The notes beneath the pieces are model-generated. The model was not told the origin of the DNA and searched no databases. It was given only the letters and a program-made list of their open reading frames with translations. DNA of 21,801 nucleotides, taken from positions 1 to 21,801 of the forward strand of contig CAZSIL010000024.1 in assembly GCA_964607025.1 (NCBI GenBank). Reading direction: 5' to 3'. Below are positions 8,314 to 15,429 of this stretch, in pieces. The DNA comes from SIG565 sp964607025. Lineage in GTDB: Bacteria; Bacillota; Clostridia; Oscillospirales; Acutalibacteraceae. The translations under genes and the position numbers were made by a program. The number at the start of each line of letters is the position of its first letter. Within the stretch, counting starts at the first letter, position 1.

Positions 8314-8676
8314 TTATATTTTAGTAAATTTTTTGATAGCGTCCATAGTTTTATCGCTAACTACGTGTTCGATTTTACAAGCATCTTTGGCGGCGGTATC
8401 ATCATCTACACCAATATTTTTTAAAAATGTTGTTAAAATGTTATGTCGTTCGAAAATATTTTTTGCCATTTTTATGCCGTCATCAGTAAGTGTTAAAATA
8501 CCATCAGGCGCCATAATTAAATATCCGCCCTTTTTCAAAAGCCCTACCGCGCGGCTGACACTTGGTTTTGAATAGCCCATCTCTTCTGCAACGTCAATAC
8601 TGCGGACAACACCCATTTTAAGAGATAATACATATATTGTTTCGAGATACATTTCTGCGGATTCCTGTAAACGCAT
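8314..8676 (-). CDS. DtxR-family iron-dependent repressor
   Basis: A 120-residue metal-dependent repressor, most likely of the feo genes next to it. Seen: an N-terminal winged helix with YSKPSVSRAVGLLKKGGYL as recognition region (about 35-53), and a dimerisation/metal domain from about 64 to 118. The metal ligands resemble DtxR/IdeR: M9 in AEMYLETIY and C100, E103, H104 in DACKIEHVVSD. MntR has Asp at the position of M9. Residues matching the second (ancillary) DtxR site are mostly absent: H78 remains, but the Glu four residues on is Thr and the His before C100 is Ala. The SH3-like third domain is absent, as in short family members. AAGGAA lies 10 bases before the start. It is divergent from feoA across 217 bases. 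Iron sensing is inferred from ligands and context. Confidence 0.88.
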   Translation of the reverse strand: MRLQESAEMYLETIYVLSLKMGVVRSIDVAEEMGYSKPSVSRAVGLLKKGGYLIMAPDGILTLTDDGIKMAKNIFERHNILTTFLKNIGVDDDTAAKDACKIEHVVSDKTMDAIKKFTKI

Positions 8677-8698
8677 TGTGAATCACTTCCTTAGAATT

Positions 8699-8727
8699 AT
8701 TTTATCACATAATGTATATATTTGCAA
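8699..8727 (-). promoter_or_regulatory. Promoter of the DtxR-family gene with inverted repeat
   Basis: On the minus strand, TTGCAA (8727-8722) and TAAAAT (8704-8699) are 17 bases apart. The inverted repeat TTTTATCACA / TGTGATAAAA (arms 8700-8709 and 8729-8738, 19-base spacer) covers the -10 element and the region upstream of -35, so it may be an operator for this gene. It differs from the feo palindromes. Confidence 0.5.
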
Positions 8728-8772
8728 GTGTGATAAAAATAATGATTTTTCAAAATTTTTACAAAAATGGTA

Positions 8773-8801
8773 TTGACAAAAGGGTGGAACGGTAGTATTA
8801 T
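8773..8801 (+). promoter_or_regulatory. Promoter of the feo operon
   Basis: TTGACA (8773-8778) and TATTAT (8796-8801) are separated by exactly 17 bases, a near-consensus sigma-70 type promoter. Transcription would start near 8808, inside the first palindromic operator. Confidence 0.85.
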
Positions 8802-8807
8802 ATCTAT

Positions 8808-8859
8808 GGTTAGTTGTGGCTAACCAATTTTTGCGCGGTGAAAGTTAGCCGCCGCTAAT
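8808..8859 (+). promoter_or_regulatory. Two palindromic operators in the feoA leader
   Basis: Site 1 is GTTAGT-TGTG-GCTAAC (8809-8824, extended by G and C at 8808 and 8825). Site 2 is GTTAGC-CGCC-GCTAAT (8844-8859). Both fit GTTAGY-N4-GCTAAY. Site 1 covers the expected start of transcription, a classic repression position. The shared core resembles TAGC-N4-GCTA of the E. coli MntR box, a DtxR-family site. The likely ligand is the divergent DtxR-family repressor. Confidence 0.7.
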
Positions 8860-8893
8860 TGCTATTATTTAACGGATAAGGAGGGTATGGGTT

Positions 8894-9112
8894 ATGACTT
8901 TGAAGCAAGCCGAAGAAGGAAAAGAATATATAATCAAAGAAATCGTTACCAGAGACGCAGAGTTAGACGCTTTCTTGTTTTCACTCGGTTGCTACAGTGA
9001 TGAGCCCATAACCGTTGTGTCCCACTTAAAAGGCGGATGCATCGTATCGGTTAAGGATAGCAGATATAATATAGACAATCAGTTAGCAGAAGCTATTGTT
9101 CTTTATGAATAA
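8894..9112 (+). CDS. feoA: Ferrous iron transport protein A
   Basis: A 72-residue cytoplasmic SH3-like protein that supports FeoB in Fe(II) uptake. The family pattern is visible: LKQAEEGKEYIIKEI at the start, a central LFSLGCYSDEPITVV turn (the usual L..LG...G.. region) and the end segment GCIVSVKDSRYNIDNQLAEAI. A strong AAGGAGG at 8878-8884 sits 9 bases before ATG 8894; the ATG at 8887 is out of frame. Separated from feoB by 80 bases that hold a third palindrome. The end of the gene carries a fourth partial palindrome (9082-9097). Confidence 0.93.
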   Translation: MTLKQAEEGKEYIIKEIVTRDAELDAFLFSLGCYSDEPITVVSHLKGGCIVSVKDSRYNIDNQLAEAIVLYE

Positions 9113-9152
9113 TGGCTCGTTCTCGGCGGCTGATTAATTTTTTCGGGCGTGA

Positions 9153-9168
9153 GTTAGCAACGGCTAAC
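9153..9168 (+). promoter_or_regulatory. Palindromic operator before feoB
   Basis: GTTAGC-AACG-GCTAAC is a perfect 6-bp palindrome with a 4-base spacer, matching the two sites before feoA. It lies 8 bases before the feoB ribosome site. It could act as a DNA operator or, in RNA, as a small hairpin. No promoter is visible between feoA and feoB. Confidence 0.6.
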
Positions 9169-9192
9169 CAAATTTTAAGGAGGAAAAGGGAA

Positions 9193-11211
9193 ATGAGAAT
9201 TGCCTTAACAGGTAATCCAAACAGTGGTAAAACCACAATGTATAACTCGCTTACAGGCCGAAGCGAAAAGGTGGGTAACTGGGCGGGTGTTACGGTTGAT
9301 AAAAAAGAACATCCAATTAAAAAGGCGTATTATGACGGTGTCGAGCAGTTAATCGCGGTTGACCTGCCCGGCGCATACTCAATGTCGCCGTTTACGAGTG
9401 AAGAAAGCATTACAAGTGCTTATGTTAAGAAAGAGAATCCCGACGTTATTATTAATATCGTGGATGCTACTAATTTAAGCCGTAGTTTATTCTTTACAAC
9501 GCAGCTTTTAGAACTCGGTATTCCCGTTGTTGTAGCGCTTAATAAAAGTGATATAAACAAGAAAAAAGAAACCAAAATCGATTTAGAAGCACTCTCTCAA
9601 AAACTCGGTTGCCCCGTAGTTAATACAGTATCTACTTCGGCCGACGGTTTAAAAGCAGTGGTTGAAGCGGCTGTATCGGTTGTAAATAAAAAACAAACAG
9701 CACCTTATACTCAGGGCGATATAGATTTAACCGATAAAAAGGTGGTTGAAGCGGCTGACCGTAAGCGTTTTGCTTTTGTAAACAAGGTTGTAGCGGCGGT
9801 TGAAACACGTAAGGTGTTGACAAGGGATAAAAATTTCGGAGATAAAATTGACTCTGTTCTTACAAACAGATGGCTTGGTATTCCGATTTTTGCCGTTGTT
9901 ATGTGGGCGGTTTTCTGGATTTCGCAGGCAGGACCTGGCGTATGGTTGGCAGAAGGTCTTGACGTGGGTGAGACACATCTTTGGGGATTGGTTGACTGCA
10001 TTGCTTGGTTTAAAGACATAGTTGCAGTGTGGCTATCAGGTGCGCACGAATTGATACAGGCGCTTATCCTTGAAGGTATTATTGAAGGTGTTGCCGCCGT
10101 TGTAGGTTTCTTGCCGCTGGTTATGGTTATGTATTTCCTTATAGCGTTACTTGAAGACTGCGGCTATATGGCACGTGCAACAATAGTTCTTGACCCAATT
10201 TTCAAAAAGGTTGGACTTTCGGGCAAATCGGTTATTCCGTTTATTATCGGTACGGGTTGCGCAATTCCGGGTGTTATGGCGTGTCGCACAATCAGAAACG
10301 AGAGAGAACGGCGCGCCACAGCAATGATTACACCATTTATGCCTTGCGGTGCAAAGCTTCCCGTTATTGCACTCTTTGCAGGCGCTTTCTTTAATAATGC
10401 CGAATGGGTTGGTACGCTCATGTACTTTGTAGGTATTGTTATCATTCTTCTTTGCGCTTTGCTTATAAACAAGCTTACAGGTCACAAAGCAAGAAAATCG
10501 TTCTTTATTATCGAGCTTCCAGAATATAAAGTACCGTCGGTAAGTCTGGCATTCAAGTCAATGTGTCAAAGAGGTTGGTCTTACATAGTTAAAGCAGGAA
10601 CTGTTATTCTCGTATGTAACTTTGTAGTTTATATGATGCAGACATACGGCTGGAATTTACAGGCAGTAGAAGACCCTGCAAACTCTATTCTTGCTTCAAT
10701 CGCTACACCTATCGCATACGTTATCGCACCCATAGTTGGTGTTGCTTTCTGGCAGCTTGCCGCGGCGGCTGTTACGGGCTTTATCGCTAAGGAGTGCGTA
10801 GTTTCTACACTCGCAACGGTGTTTATGTTTGAGCATCTTATTAATGAAGACCTTGAGGCAGTAGGTGCCGTTGGCGCTTCAAATATGGGTGGTATCACAG
10901 CGGCGGCAGGTCTTGCCTTCCTTATGTTTAATCTCTTTACCCCGCCTTGCTTTGCGGCTCTCGGCGCTATGAACTCTGAAATCAAGAGCAAAAAATGGCT
11001 CTGGGCAGGTATTGGACTTCAGTTTGCAGTTGGTTACACTGTAGGTTTCCTTGTATTCTTCTTTGGAACACTTTTTACGGGCGGTAGCTTCGGTGAAATC
11101 TGGATGCCCATTGTCGGTTGGGCAATAGTTCTCACTATCGCGGCTATATTTACCGCACTTATTATAAAAAGGAATAAGCAACTCGCGAGCGAGTATGCTC
11201 TTAAAGCGTAA
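9193..11211 (+). CDS. feoB: Ferrous iron transporter FeoB
   Basis: The main Fe(II) import permease of the inner membrane, 672 residues from the chosen start. The N-terminal G-protein domain shows G1 GNPNSGKTT (7-15), G2 around NWAGVTVDKKE, G3 DLPG, G4 NKSD and G5-like VSTSADG. A helical linker follows, then the membrane part with both gate motifs: GCAIPGVMACRT (C356 on) and PFMPCGAKLP (P381-C385), and a late FTPPCFAALG segment. The longest frame starts at ATG 9112, overlapping the feoA stop, but that adds 27 residues with no counterpart in the family and would translate the palindrome. AAGGAGG at 9177-9183 sits 9 bases before ATG 9193, where MRIALTGNPNSGK begins as expected. It forms one operon with feoA and the small Cys-rich gene. 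Confidence 0.97.
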   Translation: MRIALTGNPNSGKTTMYNSLTGRSEKVGNWAGVTVDKKEHPIKKAYYDGVEQLIAVDLPGAYSMSPFTSEESITSAYVKKENPDVIINIVDATNLSRSLFFTTQLLELGIPVVVALNKSDINKKKETKIDLEALSQKLGCPVVNTVSTSADGLKAVVEAAVSVVNKKQTAPYTQGDIDLTDKKVVEAADRKRFAFVNKVVAAVETRKVLTRDKNFGDKIDSVLTNRWLGIPIFAVVMWAVFWISQAGPGVWLAEGLDVGETHLWGLVDCIAWFKDIVAVWLSGAHELIQALILEGIIEGVAAVVGFLPLVMVMYFLIALLEDCGYMARATIVLDPIFKKVGLSGKSVIPFIIGTGCAIPGVMACRTIRNERERRATAMITPFMPCGAKLPVIALFAGAFFNNAEWVGTLMYFVGIVIILLCALLINKLTGHKARKSFFIIELPEYKVPSVSLAFKSMCQRGWSYIVKAGTVILVCNFVVYMMQTYGWNLQAVEDPANSILASIATPIAYVIAPIVGVAFWQLAAAAVTGFIAKECVVSTLATVFMFEHLINEDLEAVGAVGASNMGGITAAAGLAFLMFNLFTPPCFAALGAMNSEIKSKKWLWAGIGLQFAVGYTVGFLVFFFGTLFTGGSFGEIWMPIVGWAIVLTIAAIFTALIIKRNKQLASEYALKA

Positions 11212-11213
11212 TT

Positions 11214-11381
11214 ATGGGTATTACTGATATTATTGCAATCATAGTAATTGCACTTATAGTAGGCGGTGCGGTATTTTATATCGTTCGCTCAAAAAAACAA
11301 GGAAAAAAATGTATAGGTTGTCCTTATTGTGAATCCTGCAGTGCAAAGCAGAAGAATAACTGCGCATCGGCAAAAAAATAA
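11214..11381 (+). CDS. FeoB-associated Cys-rich membrane protein
   Basis: A 55-residue protein starting 2 bases after the feoB stop. One N-terminal membrane helix (about residues 4-24) is followed by a basic stretch and a CxxCxxCxxC cluster (C33, C36, C39, C42) plus C50. This is the pattern of the small FeoB-associated Cys-rich proteins found after feoB in many Firmicutes and Bacteroidetes, thought to take the place of FeoC. Its role is unproven; the cysteines could bind Fe or an Fe-S cluster at the cytoplasmic exit of FeoB. No clear ribosome site, so translational coupling to feoB is likely. Confidence 0.85.
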   Translation: MGITDIIAIIVIALIVGGAVFYIVRSKKQGKKCIGCPYCESCSAKQKNNCASAKK

Positions 11382-11385
11382 AATT

Positions 11386-11411
11386 AAAATGCCCTGTTTT
11401 CAGGGCATTTT
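11386..11411 (+). terminator. Terminator of the feo operon
   Basis: An 11-bp perfect stem (11386-11396 with 11401-11411) with a TTTT loop, a GCCCTG/CAGGGC core, and a T-rich 3' side. It starts 4 bases after the Cys-rich gene. Confidence 0.88.
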
Positions 11412-11422
11412 ATATTTTACTC

Positions 11423-11451
11423 TTTACATAATTAGTTAAAAAATATATAAT
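11423..11451 (+). promoter_or_regulatory. Promoter of the phosphoglycerate mutase gene
   Basis: TTTACA (11423-11428) and TATAAT (11446-11451) with a 17-base spacer, placed between the feo terminator and the next gene. Confidence 0.8.
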
Positions 11452-11475
11452 AAACTCATCAGGAGATGATTTTTG

Positions 11476-12696
11476 GTGAAATATTTAGTAATACTTTGCG
11501 ACGGTATGGCAGATACCGCAGATATTAGATTTTTAGGTGGTAAAACACCGATGGAATTGGCTCAAAAACCAAATATGGATAAACTTTGCAAAACTTCATT
11601 GTTAGGTCTTTGCAAAACGGTAGCCGATGGGCTGAAACCGGGAAGTGACGTTGCCAACCTAACAGTTATGGGTTATGATCCCGCCGTTTGTTATACCGGC
11701 CGTTCTCCGCTGGAAGCTGCGAGTATCGGTGTGGAATTAAAAGATACCGATGTAGCGCTCAGGTGTAATATAGTTACCTTGTCTGATGAAGAAAAGTACG
11801 AAGATAAAACAATGGTTGATTACTGCGCGGGGGATATTACCACCGAAGAAGCGCGGGAGATTATCAAAACGGTAGAAGAAACTTTAGGTAGTGATATTTA
11901 TAAGTTTTATGCAGGTGTTGCATATCGCCACTGCCTTATTGTTGACGGCGGTACAACAGAGCTTGGCAATATGACACCGCCGCACGATATAAGCGGTCAG
12001 GTTGTTGGTGCGCATTTAAGCAAAGCCGAAACGGCAAGGCCCTTAATCGAGCTTATGAAAAAAAGTTATGATATATTAAAGGATCATCCGATAAACAAGG
12101 CGCGAATAGCAAAAGGTGAGCGCCCTGCCAACTCTATCTGGCTTTGGGGAGAAGGCAAACGCCCCGTTTTACAAAACTTTAAAGAGAAAAACGGCGTTTC
12201 AGGATGTGTTATTTCGGCGGTTGACCTGCTTAAAGGTATCGGTATTTGCGCCGGTATGGCAGTACCCGATGTTGCGGGTGCTACGGGTTACATAGACACT
12301 AATTTCGTCGGCAAAACCGAAGCGGCAAAAAAAGCGTTCTCTGACGGTGCTGATTTGGTTTATCTCCATTTTGAAGCGCCCGATGAGTGTGGACACCGCG
12401 GCGAAGCAGAGAATAAGGTAAAGGCAATAGAGATGATAGACTCGCTTGTTGTGGGTGAAATGGTAGAATTCCTTAAAAATACGGGTGACGATTACCGCAT
12501 ACTCATTATGCCCGACCACCCGACGCCGTTAAACACAAAAACACATTCAGCCGTGCCCGTGCCGTTTATCATTTATGACAGTAGCAAAGAACTGTCGGGC
12601 GCCGATGTTTTCACCGAAGGTACTGCGGCAGCTAGTGGCATATTTGTGGAGCACGGACCCGATATTATGAAAAAACTTTTGGAGGGAAAATTATGA
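11476..12696 (+). CDS. apgM: ApgM-family 2,3-bisphosphoglycerate-independent phosphoglycerate mutase
   Basis: An alkaline-phosphatase-superfamily enzyme of 406 residues that should interconvert 3- and 2-phosphoglycerate without cofactor. Features: N-terminal LCDGMAD with metal-binding D9, GSDVANLTVMGYDP with probable phosphoryl-accepting S57, YTGRSPLEAASIG, the HFEAPDECGHRG metal block and MPDHPTP near the end. This is the archaeal-type subfamily. A bacterial branch of the same family is a proposed homoserine kinase replacement, and I cannot separate the two by eye; no threonine genes are nearby. Two starts are possible: TTG 11473 or GTG 11476. GTG gives the usual MKYLVIL beginning, 10 bases after AGGAG (11461-11465). 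It overlaps the following membrane gene by 4 bases. Confidence 0.82.
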   Translation: MKYLVILCDGMADTADIRFLGGKTPMELAQKPNMDKLCKTSLLGLCKTVADGLKPGSDVANLTVMGYDPAVCYTGRSPLEAASIGVELKDTDVALRCNIVTLSDEEKYEDKTMVDYCAGDITTEEAREIIKTVEETLGSDIYKFYAGVAYRHCLIVDGGTTELGNMTPPHDISGQVVGAHLSKAETARPLIELMKKSYDILKDHPINKARIAKGERPANSIWLWGEGKRPVLQNFKEKNGVSGCVISAVDLLKGIGICAGMAVPDVAGATGYIDTNFVGKTEAAKKAFSDGADLVYLHFEAPDECGHRGEAENKVKAIEMIDSLVVGEMVEFLKNTGDDYRILIMPDHPTPLNTKTHSAVPVPFIIYDSSKELSGADVFTEGTAAASGIFVEHGPDIMKKLLEGKL

Positions 12697-12974
12697 CAAA
12701 GTTCGAAAAAAATGAACTTGAAAAACAAAAAATCAAAGAGCATTTTAAAAAAGAACGCAGCAAAGTAACTCTTGTATTTTGGAGTTGCGATATCGCCGCA
12801 GTGATAGTTTCATATTTCTTAACTAAACTGCTTTTTAACCAAAATCATTTGGTGGCTTTTATCGTTTCTCTTTTCCTGATAGTTGTGTTCCCGATAACAC
12901 AGTATTCAAAAAAGCAAAAGCAGCTTACAAAAGCAGAGCGCCAACAAATTAAATTTTTAGAGCAGGATATGTAA
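12693..12974 (+). CDS. Small two-helix membrane protein of unknown function
   Basis: I do not recognise this 93-residue protein. The first 25 residues are strongly charged (Lys/Glu rich, helical). Two hydrophobic segments follow, about 26-47 and 51-70, and the tail is again basic and charged, so both ends probably face the cytoplasm. Its ATG overlaps the apgM stop (ATGA), and GGAGGG lies about 9 bases before it, so it is a genuine co-translated gene. A terminator follows directly. Confidence 0.75.
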   Translation: MTKFEKNELEKQKIKEHFKKERSKVTLVFWSCDIAAVIVSYFLTKLLFNQNHLVAFIVSLFLIVVFPITQYSKKQKQLTKAERQQIKFLEQDM

Positions 12975-12978
12975 TGCG

Positions 12979-13006
12979 ACACCGTCCAATGTAAATTGGG
13001 CGGTGT
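12979..13006 (+). terminator. Terminator after the membrane protein gene
   Basis: A 12-bp stem (12979-12990 with 12995-13006, one G-U pair) with a GTAA loop, followed by TTTTATATT. Confidence 0.82.
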
Positions 13007-13012
13007 TTTATA

Positions 13013-13066
13013 TTGACAAATGCAAATATATTTGCTATAATAATAAAAACTGTTCCATTTGGAACA
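13013..13066 (+). promoter_or_regulatory. Promoter with two palindromes before the Crp/Fnr gene
   Basis: TTGACA (13013-13018) and TATAAT (13036-13041) with a 17-base spacer form a fully consensus promoter. The spacer holds the perfect palindrome GCAAATATATTTGC (13022-13035). A second, TGTTCC-ATTT-GGAACA (13051-13066), begins about at the start of transcription. The second has the shape of a Crp/Fnr half-site pair and suggests autoregulation by the gene that follows. Confidence 0.8.
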
Positions 13067-13083
13067 CTTTTCGGAGGAAAACA

Positions 13084-13698
13084 ATGTATGATTTGACCGA
13101 AATTTTCTTGTTTTCGGGGCTGAAAGAAGAACAAAAGCAAGAGATAGCAGAGCGCTTTCCAACGTATGAAAGCTTTCGTAAAGGGGATATTATCTACAGC
13201 ACTAACCATTACGAAAAGGCGCTTGGTGTAGTGCTCAGCGGTACCGCTGCGGCAAGAGCGGGGAAGGTTATTAAACGAACCTTTACTGTGGGCGATATTT
13301 TCGGCGCGGCGGCGGTTTTTGCAGACGTTGACGGGTATGTAAGTGAAATAGTTGCAACGGGGGACTGTACGGTGCAGTTAATACCTGAAAGTACACTTAC
13401 AAAACTTTTTGAGCAGTATCCTGAAACTTCTCTTAACTACATTAAGTTTTTAACCGAGAAAGTACGGTTTTTAAACAAAAAAATCTCGCAATTCTCAGCT
13501 CACGGTGTCACGCAAAAATTGTACGCATATTTAGTGCAGTCGGCGGGTGAGAGCGGTGCGGTTACAGTACCGAGCATGACCGAGATAACACGGCAAACGG
13601 GGATAGGCAGAACAAGTCTTTACCGCTGTCTTGCAGATCTTGAAAATTCGGGACTGATTGTGAGAAAAAATAATACAATAAGGGTGTGTAACAAATGA
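13084..13698 (+). CDS. Crp/Fnr-family transcriptional regulator
   Basis: A 204-residue regulator heading an ABC-importer operon. Residues 1 to about 115 form the cyclic-nucleotide-binding-type beta barrel (FRKGDIIYSTN, VLSGTAAA, TVGDIFGAAAVF). A dimer helix follows, then a winged helix with SMTEITRQTGIGRTSLYRCLADLENSGLI near the end. The cAMP-contact pattern of E. coli Crp is not present, and there is no N-terminal cysteine cluster as in Fnr, so the signal is unknown. The reading frame is open from 13003, but that lies within the promoter; GGAGGA at 13073-13078 supports ATG 13084. Its stop overlaps the next start (ATGA), so it is co-expressed with the importer and probably controls it. Confidence 0.88.
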   Translation: MYDLTEIFLFSGLKEEQKQEIAERFPTYESFRKGDIIYSTNHYEKALGVVLSGTAAARAGKVIKRTFTVGDIFGAAAVFADVDGYVSEIVATGDCTVQLIPESTLTKLFEQYPETSLNYIKFLTEKVRFLNKKISQFSAHGVTQKLYAYLVQSAGESGAVTVPSMTEITRQTGIGRTSLYRCLADLENSGLIVRKNNTIRVCNK

Positions 13699-14690
13699 AA
13701 AAAATTATTAGTTTATTATTGGCATTGACTTTGGTGTTTGTGTTTGCGGGATGCGGTGCGAAAGAGCCGACCGAGACCCCCGATAATACCGACAAAACTG
13801 TTAAGGCAAACGTGTTTATGATTTCGGGGCCGACAGGTATTGGCGCCGTTAATCTTATGAGCGCCGATGAAGCGGGTACGGCAAAGGGAGACTACGAGTT
13901 TACCGTTGTAACTGCACCGACCGAAATTGTAGCAAAAATATCCAATAAGGAAGCCGATATTGCGGCAGTTGCCACAAATATGGCATCGGCAATTTATAAT
14001 AAGACACAAGGCGGCGTTACGGTTCTCGCGGTTAATACACTTGGTGTTTTAAACGTATTAACTAACGGCACCGAGATAAATTCACTCGCCGATTTAAAGG
14101 GTAAGAAGATATACACCACAGGTCAGGGCGCAAATCCTGAATACGTTATCGATTATCTGCTTACAAAGAACGGAGTTAACCCTGATAGTGATGTGGAAAT
14201 GATTTTCAAAGCCGAGGGTACTGAATTAGTAACGGTATGGGCGACCGACCCTGATGCCGTTATTATCGCACCTCAGCCCGTAGCATCTTCAATACTTGCC
14301 AAATATCAGGGCTCACGCCTTGCTATAGATTTAACTGATGAGTGGGATAAAGTTGGCGATGATTCTGCACTTATGATGGGTTGCGTTATCGTGCGTAATG
14401 AATTTTTAGAAGCCAATAAATCTACAGTTGAACTCTTCTTGGAAGAATACGAAGCATCAATCAAAAAAGCCAATGAAGACGTTCAAGGCACCGCCGCACT
14501 TTGCGAAAAATACGGCATTGTAGCAAAGGCCGCTATTGCCCAAAAAGCAATACCCGACTGCAATATCTGCTTTGTTACGGGAAATGAAATGAAAACAAAA
14601 CTATCAGGGTATTTATCCGTTCTTTTTGCCGCTGATAAAACTGCGGTAGGCGGTAAATTACCTGCTGATAATTTCTATTATGGCGGTTAA
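13695..14690 (+). CDS. ABC transporter substrate-binding lipoprotein, NitT/TauT type
   Basis: A 331-residue extracytoplasmic binding protein. The signal peptide ends in a lipobox with C20 (FAGC), so it is lipid-anchored to the membrane surface. The mature part begins with a Thr/Pro-rich linker (about 23-38) and then the two-lobe fold of the NMT1/SsuA-like family, seen in FMISGPTGIGAVNLM, ADIAAVATNMASAIYNK, the LADLKGKKIYTTGQGANPEYVI segment and VWATDPDAVIIAPQPVA. Such systems import sulfonates, nitrate, riboflavin or thiamine precursors and others. The substrate cannot be read from the sequence. It overlaps Crp/Fnr by 4 bases and the permease by 11. Confidence 0.88.
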   Translation: MKKIISLLLALTLVFVFAGCGAKEPTETPDNTDKTVKANVFMISGPTGIGAVNLMSADEAGTAKGDYEFTVVTAPTEIVAKISNKEADIAAVATNMASAIYNKTQGGVTVLAVNTLGVLNVLTNGTEINSLADLKGKKIYTTGQGANPEYVIDYLLTKNGVNPDSDVEMIFKAEGTELVTVWATDPDAVIIAPQPVASSILAKYQGSRLAIDLTDEWDKVGDDSALMMGCVIVRNEFLEANKSTVELFLEEYEASIKKANEDVQGTAALCEKYGIVAKAAIAQKAIPDCNICFVTGNEMKTKLSGYLSVLFAADKTAVGGKLPADNFYYGG

Positions 14691-15429
14691 ATTAAAAAAA
14701 GTGCTGTACGGCACAGCGGCGGTCGTGTTTTGGATTTTACTCTGGCAGACGGCGGGCAGTATTGCGAACAAAAATTTATTACTAAAAATTCCGTTGCCGT
14801 ATGATACGATAGTGGCATTATTTGAATCGGCAAATGATATAAAATTCTGGGTTGCGGTTGGTACATCACTTTGGCACATAGCAGCGGGATTTCTATCGGC
14901 ACTCATAATCGGTAGCGTCCTCGGTATGTTATCGGGAAACGTATCATTTTTTAAAACACTTATGGCGCCCATAATACACCTTATCCGTTCAGTGCCCGTA
15001 GCGGCGTTTATAATTCTGGCTTGGCTCTGGGTGCCTAATGCCGTTTTACCGTCCTTCATATCCTTCCTTATGGTGTTTCCGATAGTGTTTACACATATTG
15101 AAGCAGGGCTTTTATCGGTTGATAATCGGCTCATAGAAATGGCGCAGGTTATGGGTATGAGCCGATTTGGAATCATCAAAAACATTAAAATCCCTTCTGT
15201 ATTACCGCATCTTCGTATTGCATCAATAACGGGACTTGGATTCGCCTGGAAGTCTGGAGTTGCCGCCGAGGTTATATGCAACCCAACCGGTAGTATCGGC
15301 GCGTTGTTATCATCCGCTAAAACGACTATTGATTATCCGCGCGTTTTCGCCATCACCCTTACGATAGTAATTTTGAGCTTGATACTTGAAAATATTATCA
15401 AACTTTTATGGAGGGAGAAAAGCGTATGA
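14680..15429 (+). CDS. ABC transporter permease, SsuC/TauC type
   Basis: A 249-residue inner-membrane permease with about six hydrophobic segments. The ATPase-coupling EAA loop is seen around residues 151-173 (LIEMAQVMGMSRFG to IPSVLPHL). The segment GLGFAWKSGVAAEVI is typical of the SsuC/TauC branch. No good ribosome site precedes it; its start lies inside the lipoprotein gene, so translation is likely coupled. The gene ends 4 bases into the ATPase start at 15426. Confidence 0.9.
   Translation: MAVKLKKVLYGTAAVVFWILLWQTAGSIANKNLLLKIPLPYDTIVALFESANDIKFWVAVGTSLWHIAAGFLSALIIGSVLGMLSGNVSFFKTLMAPIIHLIRSVPVAAFIILAWLWVPNAVLPSFISFLMVFPIVFTHIEAGLLSVDNRLIEMAQVMGMSRFGIIKNIKIPSVLPHLRIASITGLGFAWKSGVAAEVICNPTGSIGALLSSAKTTIDYPRVFAITLTIVILSLILENIIKLLWREKSV

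Noticed and set aside
9112..9192. FeoB starting at ATG 9112 with 27 extra residues
   Set aside because: The extra part is unlike FeoB, lacks a good ribosome site and contains the palindrome; AAGGAGG before 9193 fits the normal start.
13003..13083. Longer Crp/Fnr frame from 13003
   Set aside because: It would begin inside the terminator and run through the consensus promoter; GGAGGA supports ATG 13084.
14658..15281. 207-residue frame opposite the ABC permease
   Set aside because: It is the antisense shadow of a permease whose motifs and coupling to neighbours are clear; it has no recognised domain.
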